Assembly (NCBI GenBank): GCA_022575985.1
Contig: JAKSXM010000177.1
Coordinates: 620,001-684,000 of the forward strand
Source: Anagrus nilaparvatae
Lineage: Eukaryota; Arthropoda; Insecta; Hymenoptera; Mymaridae
Length of the DNA stretch: 64,000 nucleotides
Direction: 5' to 3'
Shown here: positions 50,901 to 59,791 of the stretch, piece after piece
Position numbering within the stretch: the stretch's first letter is position 1
Layout of the letters: each line of letters starts with the position of its first letter
Made by a program: the position numbers and the translations under genes
The notes under the pieces: model-generated
What the model was told of the DNA's origin: nothing
Database searches by the model: none
What the model saw: the letters and a program-made list of their open reading frames with translations, nothing else

Positions 50901-53001
50901 TTTCTCGCTTTTCTCACTTCCTCACTTTTTGGTCCAAAACTTACTTTTTCTAACTTTTTTCCAAAAAAGTACTCTCTCACTTTTTTATATAAAAGCAAAC
51001 TATAGTAAAAAATCATATCAAAAATTATTATAAGATCAAATCATTATTTTTATCAAGTTTATTCTAATGTTTTTTACCTTAATTAATATGATACGTTTAT
51101 TTTTATATGATTGCGAATATTAAGAAACAGGATGTTTTTAAATAGCTCAGATTTAAAATATGGAATGTTGCACTTATTTGCTCTTTATTTCGATACGTAA
51201 AAATATTCCATTACTTTTCGCACCTCTCCTCCTGAGTCCCCGTTTTCAGGTCCACATAGGAATAAAATAATTTTAATCTCAGTTGGTTCTTGTTACCCAA
51301 AAAATTTTTTTTTTTAAATTTGCTTATAAATTAACTTTTCACTTTTTTTGAATAACTCACACTTCATGGGCCCCGTATATACTAAAAGTAAATGAATTAA
51401 TCAATTTTTGTACATATTTTTATTCGATTTCTCTAAAAAAATGATAGAAAAAAAAATTGTTTTTTAAATTTTATAACTAATATGAGGGATTCCACGATAA
51501 ATGGATCCAAATTGAACTGAAGGGTCATAGAAACGGTTCCAAACTTTTTTTTCCCGAACGTACAACTAATGATAAATCTCCTTACCAATTTTTAGATAAA
51601 TGAAATTCAATTCTCGATTTTTAGCAGACATTTTCGTGTTTTTGTTGGTTCCGTTAATCTTCAAGTTCATTTTTTGTTAAAGTCATTATTTAAACTTCAA
51701 ATATTCGCCATTTTTTGACCAGATCTTCATTTGGTCATCTGACTTTTTTAAAAATTGATTATTTTTTAAATATCTTTTTTTATTCTAGAGCTTTTAGATT
51801 AGCGTATCCCACGGATTTTATTAATTTCGATGAAAATAGGTTACATAAAAAAAATTTAAGTGTATATAGAAGAAAATTTAACCTGCAGCTTTTGAGTTAT
51901 TGAAGCTCAAAGATGTAATGGTGAAAAAATGAATTTCTCGTGAATGCGCAATCCAAACATTTTTTTTAACCCCAGGAAAAAATAATTTAGACCCATTTCT
52001 ACGATCCGTCAGTTCAATTTGGGCCCAATTGGCTTCCCTCATATGTCAATAAATGAAATTTGGAAAAAAGAATTTCAAAACATGAAAATAGGTATATATA
52101 GGCACAGATAAATTTATTTCTATTTTTTTTTTTCAAGAATTTTATCCGTACAAAACTTTTTTATTTATAAATTTTTTTTTAAATTTAAAAAAAAAACTGT
52201 AACATTGATTTTTTTTATTCGAAAAATATTTTTTCTTTTATCAATAAAAAAAGAAAAAATATATTGAAAATTTATCAGAAATTCTTCTTTTTTTTTTTTT
52301 GATTAATTAAATTTTTTCTCTCAAAAGATATGACAGTTTTTTTTCATAGTAATGAATTTTTGATATTATCGGCGTTAAATTAATGAGGTTACAGTTACAT
52401 CAAAATTCAATTTATATAAGTGTAAAATAAGATATATTTTTTTAATTTCAATATTTTTAATAAATTTTCAAAATCGTGAATAATTTTAATTAAATGGTTA
52501 AAAAAAAAATAAAAGTTAAATTCAAATTTTATTTGAAGACTAGAGTTGCTAAGTTTGCGAAAAAAATGCTTGGGGTCCACAGGTTATTTTATGGTAATAG
52601 GTACGCAAGAACATGACAGCTGAATTTTTCCCCAAAGATATTCAAAATCAAAACATATACCCACTTTCATTTTTTTAGTATTTTTTGCTGCGGGTTCTGG
52701 GAAAAGTTATGGGTTACGCACTTATTGCATACAAATAAGTTTTAAATTTAAGTTTTAAAATATTTATTTGAAATATTAAAAATTTTCATTATTTTTTTGC
52801 TTTCAGCATGGAAAAGGTTCTGAAAAACCATTGAAATACACTCATATAGATATTGCAGCAAGTGCTGGTGAATTACCTGATCAACCAACAGGAGCACCAA
52901 TAATATCACTATCAAGTCGATTATTTAACGAAGAACTTAAAGAACTTGAAAATTCTGGGTCAGATTTAATTACTGTTAAAAATAAGATCCCTGAAAATTA
53001 A
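17893..53001 (+). CDS. M17 leucyl aminopeptidase-family metallopeptidase (W07G4.4-like), complete
   Basis: Eight coding exons: 17893-17909, 32275-32556, 35763-35871, 40332-40479, 43668-44020, 44089-44367, 46330-46569 and 52807-53001. They sum to 1623 bases, a clean 540-residue frame with stop TAA, close to the usual length for this family. Known family role: two-metal exopeptidase removing N-terminal residues, usually hexameric. The M17 signature NTDAEGR is residues 349-355. By alignment to the bovine enzyme, metal ligands are K268, D273, D291, D351 and E353, and catalytic K280 and R355; none is missing. 'SPTGPLNPDYDDVR', 'GHQAPAAFLMMASGL' and 'HIDIAASAGELPDQPTGAP' place it in the W07G4.4-like branch. 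Introns range from 68 bases to over 14 kb and hold most of the repeats in the window. Start chosen by Kozak context and phase. Confidence 0.93.
17910..19049. other. Intron 1, 5' part, A+T-rich with simple repeats
   Basis: Holds a TTAA tetranucleotide tract (18258-18280) and an AAAT tract near 18835-18852. No element or exon recognised. Confidence 0.5.
19050..19389 (-). other. Probable 3' UTR of the R1-clade retrotransposon
   Basis: G+C-richer than its surroundings and continuous with the retrotransposon coding region on the minus strand. No ORF. The composition change near 19050 is taken as the element end; a run of nine or more A on the + strand adjoins it. Boundary uncertain. Confidence 0.4.
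19390..21372 (-). pseudogene. R1-clade non-LTR retrotransposon ORF2, degenerate (EN end, RT, zinc knuckle)
   Basis: Read on the minus strand. The C-terminal end of the endonuclease ('TFRRPG', 'SDHQYI', about 21372-21200), the linker, then reverse transcriptase: 'TLDVKNAFNSA' (20653-20687), 'VTAGLFQGSVL', the catalytic 'GYADDLVL' (YADD at 20413-20427), 'SLKYLGVML' and the thumb segment 'YGAEVW'. A C-x2-C...H...C zinc knuckle follows near 19555-19612. It is dead: in-frame stops at 21006-21008, 20648-20650 and 20468-20470, a frameshift near 20190, and the 5' end missing. R1-clade elements copy themselves by target-primed reverse transcription and many insert into 28S rDNA; no rDNA is present here, so it belongs to another lineage or is a stray copy. 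The tandem duplication begins inside it at 21047. Plus-strand ORFs across it are shadows. Confidence 0.9.
22131..22928 (-). repeat. Palindrome-ended repeat family, copy D (unit 1; also 24013-24809 and 25893-26714)
   Basis: Inverted relative to copy A: starts 'TTTTAACATGGAACATGTTT', then 'GGGAGGGGG' and a G run, and ends 'GTGAACATGTTCCATGCTCG' plus 'TTGGTTGTGT', the exact reverse complement of the beginning of copies A and G. The interior is replaced by a 25-bp minisatellite. It sits inside an older repeat array whose monomers are visible on both sides. Confidence 0.8.
22225..22842. repeat. 25-bp minisatellite, unit 1 (about 25 monomers)
   Basis: Monomer 'ACCTTTGGTGCAGAAGTACC' plus TAAAG, with variants CTAGGG, CTTAGGGAGCATT and CCCTAAAG. 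The word CCTAGGGAC resembles the 'TTAGGGAC' words of the host element, from which it probably grew. Confidence 0.9.
24106..24723. repeat. 25-bp minisatellite, unit 2
   Basis: Same length and order of variant monomers as in unit 1. Confidence 0.9.
25986..26628. repeat. 25-bp minisatellite, unit 3 (one extra monomer)
   Basis: As unit 1 with an added 25-bp monomer of the 'CTTAGGGAGCATTGGTGCAG' type near 26270-26300. Confidence 0.9.
26715..26980. repeat. Decayed minisatellite around TTATGTGGGTGTAAGG
   Basis: Four to five diverged monomers of roughly 60-70 bases ('CTTAGGTTATGTGGGTGTAA'). The same monomers lie at 21910-22130, left of the palindrome-ended element, so that element inserted into this array. 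Confidence 0.7.
26981..32274. other. Intron 1, 3' part
   Basis: A+T-rich DNA with microsatellites (AAT near 28410), the foldback at 30026-30478, and repeat-like DNA at 31440-31930 including 'ACCGGAATTCCGGTTGCGGT'. Ends with the TTTTTCAG acceptor. No exon supported inside. Confidence 0.5.
30026..30478. mobile_element. Foldback element, intron 1
   Basis: The outer arm 'ACTTTAAAAAAAGTAAAAT' ... 'GACCTGATCACTC' is matched in inverse by 'GGTGATCAGGACAATTAAA' ... 'TTTTACTTTTTTCAAAG'. Inner arms 'GGTGAGTTTTAGTAAAA' and 'TTTTAGTAAAACTCACC' also pair. No ORF. Confidence 0.55.
32275..32556 (+). CDS. Peptidase exon 2
   Basis: Acceptor TTTTTCAG and donor AAAAG|GTAATT. Enters and leaves in phase 2. Encodes residues 6-100 including 'LRCCDYDGIILV' and 'SPTGPLNPDYDDVR'. 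An internal Met at 32279 could be misread as the start, but exon 1 joins in frame. Confidence 0.93.
34380..35075. repeat. Diverged repeat related to the 38-39 kb foldback
   Basis: Contains 'ACCCTTAAATCTGCATAAAC' and 'GGGTGTTTTTGCAATATTC' modules and ends 'ATTTTGACTGGAGTATCAT', the same terminal word as the foldback at 38000-39060. Left limit uncertain. Confidence 0.5.
35209..35630. mobile_element. MITE, CACTGTAAAAAG family, degenerate copy
   Basis: Left end 'CATTGTAAAAAGTAACTTTC'; near-palindromic A+T-rich interior with 'ATCGTAAATTTACTAAATTT'; right end decayed. Full copies at 42917 and 59792. Confidence 0.6.
35763..35871 (+). CDS. Peptidase exon 3
   Basis: Acceptor AATTTCAG, donor TATGTG|GTATGT; phase 2 in, phase 0 out. 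Encodes 'RKPLLILLPDCRYENVELVT' and 'LLGALEALYV', a conserved stretch of the W07G4.4-like branch. Confidence 0.93.
37057..37670 (+). repeat. Palindrome-ended repeat family, copy F, split by a MITE
   Basis: Starts 'CTTATAACTGGTTTGTGTAT', 'ATCATGAAACATGTTGAC', then family words. At 'CCTAAAGT' it is interrupted by the MITE at 37211-37619 and resumes with 'TATTCTAAGTTCTTATTC'. The right palindromic end is missing. Confidence 0.65.
37211..37619. mobile_element. hAT-like MITE with 8-bp target-site duplication
   Basis: Flanked by the direct repeat CCTAAAGT (37203-37210 and 37620-37627). Ends: 'CGAGGGACTATTGTCTTCG' and, read inversely from the right, 'CGAGGGGCTCTCGTCTTGG'. The arms extend about 170 bases each, giving an almost fully folding 409-bp element. 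No transposase. An 8-bp duplication is the hAT hallmark. The reading frame at 37276-37536 is only the stem. Confidence 0.8.
38000..39060. mobile_element. Large foldback element with repeated stem modules
   Basis: Ends 'ACTCCAGTCAAATCACGGGG' and inverse 'CCGCGATTTGACTAGAGT'. Within each arm the modules 'GGGTCGCTGATCAAGAATTT' and 'CACCCTTAAATTAGCAAAAA' recur two to three times, and the right arm is their inverse. A related copy lies at 34380-35075. No protein. The ORF at 38813-39055 lies in the right arm and is not a gene. Confidence 0.7.
40332..40479 (+). CDS. Peptidase exon 4
   Basis: Acceptor TTCTAG, donor ATATTG|GTAAGT; phase 0 in, phase 1 out. Encodes 'PLEVREISAEKACKVKTLAV' through 'GRFVARDIG', just before the catalytic domain. 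Confidence 0.93.
41623..42120 (+). repeat. Palindrome-ended repeat family, copy G (longest intact copy)
   Basis: Begins 'TTATAACCAGTTTGTGTAAC', 'CGAGCAAGGAACATGTTCAC'; ends 'AATGAACATGTTCCATGTT'. Same order as copy A with extra interior units 'CTCTAAAAACGTTACTTTTTC' style, each after a run of six or more C. Four long C runs lie within 41850-42070. Confidence 0.8.
42917..43331. mobile_element. MITE, CACTGTAAAAAG family
   Basis: Left 'CACTGTAAAAAGTAACTTTC', right 'GAAAGTTACTTTACAGTG'. Interior is largely self-complementary, with 'CTCGATTTTTTTTGTGAATT' and repeated TTCGAAAAA words. No coding capacity. Confidence 0.8.
43668..44020 (+). CDS. Peptidase exon 5 (metal-binding half of active site)
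   Basis: Acceptor ATTTTAG, donor ATGCAG|GTTTGA; phase 1 in, 0 out. Encodes 'IGKGVTYDTGGADIKTSLS' with metal ligands K268 and D273 and catalytic K280, then 'MSRDKCGAAAA' with D291. Confidence 0.95.
44089..44367 (+). CDS. Peptidase exon 6 (M17 signature)
   Basis: Follows a 68-base intron; donor TATTCA|GTAAGT; phase 0 both ends. NTDAEGR at 44224-44244 supplies D351, E353 and R355. Confidence 0.95.
44368..46329. other. Intron 5
   Basis: A+T-rich. A G+C-richer repeat-like patch lies at 45300-45620 ('GGGGTGGATGGTCCCCTC'), not assigned. No exon. Confidence 0.5.
46330..46569 (+). CDS. Peptidase exon 7
   Basis: Acceptor TTGACAG, donor AATAAG|GTAAGA; phase 0 both ends. Encodes 'IAMDNSIAREC' to 'GHQAPAAFLMMASGLNK', conserved in the W07G4.4-like branch. 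Confidence 0.94.
46570..52806. other. Intron 6
   Basis: A+T-rich. Holds the GAGGG-family MITE at 51484-52040 and repeat-like DNA at 47860-48140 (G/C runs) and 49260-50060. No exon seen. Confidence 0.5.
51484..52040. mobile_element. Non-autonomous DNA transposon, GAGGGATTCC family, short copy
   Basis: Left 'GAGGGATTCCACGATAAATG' and 'CCAAATTGAACTGAAGG'; right inverse 'CAGTTCAATTTGGGCCCAAT' then TGGCTTCCCTC. Flanked by ATAT on both sides (51480-51483 and 52041-52044), a candidate 4-base duplication, though ATAT is itself palindromic. 557 bp, no transposase. Confidence 0.75.
52807..53001 (+). CDS. Peptidase exon 8 (C-terminus)
   Basis: Acceptor TGCTTTCAG; phase 0. Encodes 'HGKGSEKPLKYTHIDIAASA' and 'GELPDQPTGAP', then a short tail to TAA at 52999-53001. 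Confidence 0.94.
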   Translation, partial: HGKGSEKPLKYTHIDIAASAGELPDQPTGAPIISLSSRLFNEELKELENSGSDLITVKNKIPEN

Positions 53002-53087
53002 TAATTTTTAACAAAATTTTATTAATATTTTTGCTAATTTTCGTTTTTTTTTAAATTAAATTTTTCATTTTTTTAGTGTCTGAAAAC

Positions 53088-53093
53088 AATAAA
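53088..53093 (+). terminator. Candidate polyadenylation signal of peptidase gene
   Basis: First AATAAA after the stop, 87 bases downstream. A second lies at 53236-53241. Confidence 0.45.
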
Positions 53094-53364
53094 ATTAACA
53101 ATACTAGAATTTTAACTATTTCAATAATCTTATACTCAATGAATGAAAAAAACAAGAAGATACTCTGCATTTACAATTTTTTACTTTTTACAATTTTTTT
53201 TTTAATATACAGTTATTATATTTGTTTTTGTATTTAATAAACTTAATAAAAAAAATGTTATATTATTAACAAAAAATATATTTGGTATTTATTTTACTAA
53301 TAGGAAAATAATTTATGGATTAATTTTTTGAACAATCTTTCTGCTAAAGTTGAAATTAAAGGTA

Positions 53365-53693
53365 CACTGTAAAAAAGAACTTCCTTATAGTAACAAAAAA
53401 ATTAGTGAATTTTCGCAAAATTTGTAAATATTCGAAAAAATCGTGAATTTACTAAAAGTATATTAACAAAAAATTCGAGTATTCTCGATTTTTTTTGCGA
53501 TTTCATAAAAAAAAATCGAGAATTTTCGAATTTTTCGATAATATACTAAATTTAGTAAATTTGCGATTTTTATCGAATATTAACTCACTGTAAAAAGTAA
53601 CATTTGTAAATACAAATTTTTTTGAAAATTTACTAATTTTTCGAAAACATTCTATTTTTTTTTGTTAATCTAAGAAAGTTACTTTTTACAGTG
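53365..53693. mobile_element. Composite MITE, CACTGTAAAAAG family
   Basis: A left end at 53365, a second left end at 53586 ('TTAACTCACTGTAAAAAGTA') and one right end ('AAGTTACTTTTTACAGTGAG', to 53693). Looks like one copy inserted into, or recombined with, another. TTAA adjoins both outer ends of the inner copy. Confidence 0.7.
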
Positions 53694-53848
53694 AGTTAAA
53701 CAAAATTTATATCTTGCATGATAGATTTTCTAAGATCACAGCAAAAATTTGATTTGAAGAATAAATTTGAATAGCCCATTTGATTTTAAGCTTTAGCTGA
53801 CATGCAGAAGGATTCATTTTAAAAATATCCATCTAAACTCATGTGGTG

Positions 53849-53902
53849 CACTGTAAAAATGTATTGCTTGAAGATTCGAGCAGATGATATATTTTTACAG
53901 TG
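53849..53902. mobile_element. Tiny CACTGTAAAAAT hairpin element
   Basis: 54 bp between 'CACTGTAAAAATG' and 'ATTTTTACAGTG'. Same terminal word as the MITE family, different interior. Confidence 0.45.
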
Positions 53903-55780
53903 TACGTATATTCTTTGGTAATACAAACCTTTAATGAAAATTAATAAAGGAAGAAATATTTTTCATTATAGTACAGCTTTAACTTGACAAAAAGAAGACA
54001 AAAGATACTATCAAAATCAATAAGACTGAAATCAGAAGGTTAAATACGTAATCAGATAACTACATCAATCATAGTAATTTATAATTAACGTTCGACTGAT
54101 TATAAAAAAAAAAATATTTCTATAATTTATGACAAAGGTGATTAAATGATAAATAATGTGCTAGAAGAGAATGGTTGTTTCGTGACATTTGGATATAATA
54201 TTTCATGCATACTAGTTTAATTATCAAGAATGGAGAAATTTTATAATAAATAGACTTGAAATACCTTTAACTATGAGACGTATTATATTACTTGGCTGTT
54301 CATACCAAATTATTGATTAATTATTTTACTCGAATTATATGATAAATAAATTTGTTACCATCTAAATTTTCTGTATCGCTTTAATAAATTATAAATTTTC
54401 AGTTTTTGATTTATATTTTTTATGTAAATTTATTTTATTTTTTTATTTTTTAGCTAATTATTTTTTAACAATTTATAGGTATAAGACTAATTTTTTTCAG
54501 GTCAAATTTGGCTCATAATATTTTTATATCTTTTGGAATTGACCAAAAATTCATTTAAAAATATATCTATAAATATTCTTTTCATATTATAACTAATGTT
54601 TAGGGTAGCGTTTATCTTTTGAATTACCAAAATACAAAATACTTTATGGTTAGAAGATGTTAGAAGAAATCTATTATTTTTTTATTTTGGGTATCCAAAT
54701 TTAGTTCACTATTATTTCTTTTGTACCTAAACTTAAATATTAAAAAACTAAACTTTAGCAGGCAAGGATTTTAATTTCAATAACTAAGAGTTGAAAATAT
54801 TTTTCAACTAGACTGAGTGTACCATTTAGTGACCAAAGTTTTACCCATTAATGACCACTCACCTTCCATAAAAATAACATGTTATTGGACATTAATTGGG
54901 GAGTGTTCATTAATTGTTACAGTCACCCTACTATTGATGACATAAATTCATTCTAGAATTTCCAAAGTTTACCTGGGCTTTAAAAATTTTTTCGTTTAAA
55001 TCAATATTTTTAATTTTAAGCTACACCAAAAGATGTCGCTTAGTTTTAATTCTGAAACATAAAATTACAGTTTTTATTATCATCGCATAAATTTTTTGTA
55101 AGTCGATAATTCTTTTATTTTATGGTTTCTTAATTCATGTGTAAGATGGCGTTTATTAGCAAAATTTGAATTTTTTTTTATAAAATTGAAGTATAAATTG
55201 TAGAAACCCGCATAGTTTAAAAAAATTTCAAGTCAAATTTAGTTTTCTACTTAATTACTCGCTAATTAATTACTAACAAGAGTGATGCCAAAGAAAAAAG
55301 AATTAATTTTTATTTAATTATTGCTTTAAGATAATGCTTTCTTAAGCATACAAAAATAAATCAGAATTAATTTTATATACTTAAAAAAAAAAAATAAATT
55401 TGAAAAAATCGGACTAAGCTGAAAATGGTGGAACCAATCAACAAGAATTACTACCTTTTGTCACATAGCTGTCTTCTGCCCTTAAGCAACTGAAAACATC
55501 GAGTGGGGGCAATATGAGTTGTATGGAGTTGCAAGGAGCTGTAAAGAGTTGCAGATTTTTGCATTTTTCTCAAAAATTTTTGTTGTTACTAAGGTATGCA
55601 ATTAATTTTTTTGGACAGTAGCCACGAAAGTACGATTTTCTAAATAAAAAAGTTCCACCGAAAAAAATTCCAATCCAAAAGTTCCAAAAAAAAAATTCCA
55701 ATTTAAAATCTATTTTTCCAAATTTAAAACTTCTAAAAATTTATTTTTTCAAATTAAAAATTTCAAAAAACATTAGTAAT
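53903..55780. other. A+T-rich intergenic DNA
   Basis: No supported feature. A less A+T-rich patch near 55420-55560 ('GGAGTTGCAAGGAGCTGTAA') is unassigned. Confidence 0.45.
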
Positions 55781-56566
55781 TTAAAATATTAAATTATGTC
55801 CAATACTTCTTAGATAATCTAATTTATCATCATAATTTTCAAAACTATAAACTATACCGTAAATTCTTTCTTCTATTTGGATTGCTTTTGAAGTTTTCGG
55901 CCTTCTTATTTTTTGTCCTAAACTTAATTGCTGAAGCATTTTTTCAGTTTACCCGACTCTTTTTAAAGTTCTATTAAAAATTTATAGAAACTTGGATGGT
56001 ATTTGCCTACTATGACCTGAAATCTGTTATTCCATACCTTAGTATAATTGTTACTTCGTCCTGGATCTGGTCTTCCTTTTACATAATTCATCTATTTCAG
56101 TATATTAAATTTATTAAAAATTTTGAAAGAACTTACCATAAAATATTCAGCAATTAGAATAAAATCTTCTGGGATATTATCTACTAGTAGATCGAAATAT
56201 TCACAAACATCCTCCGTAGGCACAAAAGCTAGTGCACATAATAATATGAGCGAAGCATTTCTAATGCTATTATCTGTGAGATGATTAAATTGTTCTTGTA
56301 ACCCTTCTGATTGAAATTTCTTGTATGCATTTTGGCATAAGTGAAAAAAGCACCCTTTAATTACATTTTCTCCAATATTTGCTTTTACTGCGTTTATCAT
56401 CGGTAATTCGAAATCTGACATGACAACCAGTGGTAGCTACTTGTATGTCCAATTTTGAACATTCTAAAATTACGACTTTAAAAACTTTTGAATAATATAT
56501 TTGCTCTTTACATGGCAATAATGCATACACTAATGGTAAGTTTATAATATCTGATTTACTGCAATT
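55781..56566 (-). pseudogene. MULE (Mutator-like) transposase fragment, broken
   Basis: Minus strand. 'LPLVYALLPCKEQIYYSKVF' (about 56539-56480) runs, after a one-base frameshift near 56430, into 'VVMSDFELPMINAV' with the second catalytic Asp, then 'GCFFHLCQ' with the C-x2-H of the family, then 'ALAFVPTEDV'. After 'AEYFM' a 45-base GT-AG intron (56092-56136) would join it to 'MNYVKGRPDPGRS', 'WNNRF' and 'VGKYHPSFYKFLIEL', where one stop codon interrupts the frame before it reopens to a terminal stop at 55781. The first catalytic Asp region and N-terminal zinc domains are absent. MULE enzymes cut and paste DNA by a DDE mechanism; this copy cannot. Could also be a decayed domesticated gene. Confidence 0.8.
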
Positions 56567-56605
56567 ATCGTAAAAAAAAAATTTTTGTGATAATTGCAGT
56601 AAATC
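56553..56605. repeat. Perfect 17-bp hairpin
   Basis: Arms 56553-56569 'GATTTACTGCAATTATC' and 56589-56605, inverse, with a 19-base A/T loop. Lies at the upstream edge of the MULE fragment. Confidence 0.7.
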
Positions 56606-59600
56606 ATATATTTAAATTTAAGTTCATGAACTTTTCAAAAAAAAATTTGTTTCAGCCCTTTGGTTGATGGCAATTATGTATGGACAATCCTATTGAGGAC
56701 CAAATTATCCCTATATAAAGGCAGAAAATAAAGTAAATGAAAAATTTTTCATAATCAAAGGTAGATTTCAAGTAAAAATAAAATTGTTTTGAACCCTTTA
56801 GGAGATGAAACTTCTCCTTCAATTTATTTCTACTCTTAGAATAAAAGAAAGATTAAATTTGAGATTAAAATTTCTTTCATGCACTGGAGGACTTAGGACA
56901 TACTACTTTATAACGCAGTTTTAATACTCCGTAATTATTAAGTCCTTGCTGCGACTTTAAATTCTTTTGAATCCCTAAATCAAAATTATTTTAAGTCTGA
57001 ATTTTTGGCCTTTAAAAATAATTCTTAAAAAGGACAATGCATAATTTGCAAATACAGCTCCTTGATGTTATAAAAATCATAGTTTTATGAAATATTTATC
57101 TTAGTTAGATTAACTAGCATTCCAAAATTTGAGGATAGAATTAACCCTCTTTTAAATAAAATTCATAAAATTAGTAAACAATTACTTTTATAGGTATTTT
57201 GGGCTTAAGATTAATCGAAGGGAAATTCATAGAATTAAAATTTTTTCAACCTGAAAAAGATAAGAAATACCCCAAGCCTAGTAAAAAATTAAAAATTATT
57301 TTCTTATGTGGAATATGTTTTTGAGATTCTATAGAGTTTGGCCCTTCCCTATTCCTGCATGGCACCTTGGTAACGGAAATTGCTGTAACTTTAGGTCCGG
57401 AACTTACATCCACCAATTAGAGAACGGTAATAATGTCCTTAGAATTGGGAAGAATAGGGCTAAGTACAGATGCCAATAGGTGATTCTGTGTAAATGTCTA
57501 AACTTTATTGTGATTCAAAGAACAGGTATTCGCCAAGATCTGGAACCGTTAAATGGCTGTTATACCCACAATTTTTAATACTTTTCCAGAAAATACCAGC
57601 CACTTTCAATACTGAAATTAATATTTAAAACGCATTCTTACGAATCTTAGAAACATTTGCTAAATCTTACGTTTTTGTATCTTTTAATAAAATTTTTAAA
57701 AGAAAATGCCAAAAATAATAATTTTCAAAAAAAGGATGAAATAATAATAGCAACGATAAATTATTTATTCGATAAAATAAAAAAATTATTCTTTTAAAGT
57801 AATAATAAGAAAAAGCAAGGATTCTGTTTAAAAATAAAAAGATTATGTGCAAAACTCGTAAAAGGGGAAGGTTGGGGGCATATCATTAGAGATCAACGAC
57901 CGGCTGGTGGCCCAGTGACCGGGACCGGTTCCCTTCTCAATTCCTCCTTCCGCCTTCCTTGCTAACGCAAAATTGCAATCGAATCCTCACTTCTTCTTCA
58001 TCATTTTCTTCTTTGTTTTTTTCTTTCTTTTTCTCATCTTTTCCTACAAACAAAGCAAAAACTCTTTTTTCTTATTTAGATATTTAAATTTTATTATGCC
58101 ATTAATAATTTCGTATCTTTTTATTTGTACAATAAATTTATCTTAGTTTTATGGGAAAAAATTGCCAATCAAATTAAAATCCAAATTATTTTGGAAGAAT
58201 ATTTGGAAAAAAAATATATTCAAAACCTTTACACTTCTTTTAAAACTAAAATTTTTTAATAATTACTCTTTTTCAAAAAATTACATAATTTAAATACCAA
58301 AATTTAGGATTTTTACTCCAAACAAATACAAATGTAAAATAAAATAATAATAATTAAAATCTAATTAAAATATTATATAACATAATAATCAGAATAAGCA
58401 GAAATTATATTAACTTTAAAATAATATTATTTCACATAAAAAAAAAACATCTCTTTCAATTATAATACAAAAATTAAAGCCTTAAGGTCACTAAAGTACA
58501 ACGAACCAAATATAAGAGAGCGAGGTGAATGATCGTAAACTCATCTTATACAAAAAGACATAAGAAGCGTCTATATAGAGAAACGCCCAGTCTTATTTGT
58601 TATAGAATTTTTTATTATTATTAATGATAAAATTTTAATTCTTTTTTTTTTTCTATCTTTTTTTAATTATTAAAAATTTTTAATTAAAGTTAAATAAATT
58701 AATCATTAATATAAATATTATATTTAAGTTCTTTTTAATTAAAATACTGATGTAATACAATTTTATTTTAAAAACAATCTATTTTTTTATTTTTGTAAAA
58801 ATTAGTTCATTGATATCTTTAGAAAATTATAACTTTAATTGAATTAGACTATTTGTTAATTTTGATAAAAAATTTTTAAATTTCTTATATTTTCAGTTTT
58901 TAAGATATTTAGATCTCAAAGAAATCATTTCAAGAAGTAAACTTTGATATTTAGTTTACATCATTCAAATCTCGCATAATTGTGTAAAATTTTAATTCAC
59001 TGCAATTGTAATTACCTATAACTGGTCTCTCAAGCTGGCTTTTAGTAAAAAAACAAACCTTGGCTATTGATAGATAACTAAACCTAAACCTTGTCCAATC
59101 TTCTATAATTTTCTGCCTGTCTTTTTTGATTCCTAGAAATTTATTTCCCATAAGATGTCTTGATAATTTTATATTGTTACAAGTAACATGATTTATCAAC
59201 TTCTTCACAGTTTTTTTTAATATTTTGATCCAAGTCTTGATTTCTAAAAGTTTTTATGCAATCCTCCATCTAACTTGTAATTAAAGCATTTCCTCTGTGT
59301 TATTGTAGCAATGTGTGTATCTCACCCTTTCCAGCTTCATCCCATAATTGTTTTATCCCCTGTCCCTATAATTGATCCCCCTTATTCGATCACACCTTCA
59401 GTCACCTTTCTTCTTCCATTGCAAGAATTAGCTTAATATAACTTCATACTCTTTGGTGAGTATAAAATATTCCTTGAACAATGAGAAAATATTCCTAACG
59501 TATAAGTACAATTTCCAGGTCGAATGTTTAATCAAAGTTTATTCAGTTTAAAAATAAACCTGATAACAATTTTTGGAAAATATTGCGCGATTTCGTTAAT

Positions 59601-59791
59601 TTTTTGAATTTTGATTTTTGGCTAAGACATCCCCTAAAGGGCTTAATTATTCATAAAATTCTCTTTGGTTTTTTTAATTTGGACATACCAAACTGGAGTT
59701 ATGCTGGCAACCGTTTCTTAACCCTATTAACTTTGAAGCTTTCTGTAAATTTTAATATTTTCTTTATAATATAAATAAAAAATTATACTTG
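56606..59791. other. Intergenic DNA with one G+C-rich island
   Basis: A+T-rich; 56880-57010 has decayed palindrome-family words ('AAGTCCTTGC', 'AATCCCTAAATC'). A G+C-rich island lies at 57860-57975. ORFs at 57667, 58951 and 59583 show no family resemblance. Confidence 0.45.
57860..57975. other. G+C-rich island of unknown nature
   Basis: 'GACCGGCTGGTGGCCCAGTG' and 'ACCGGGACCGGTTCCC' followed by a pyrimidine-rich stretch; sharply different from the flanks. No ORF, no tRNA fold recognised. Could be a UTR or promoter-proximal exon, a non-coding RNA or a mobile element fragment. Confidence 0.35.

Noticed and set aside
58951..59208. 85-codon minus-strand ORF
   Set aside because: Plausible composition but no recognised family, splice context or neighbour support.
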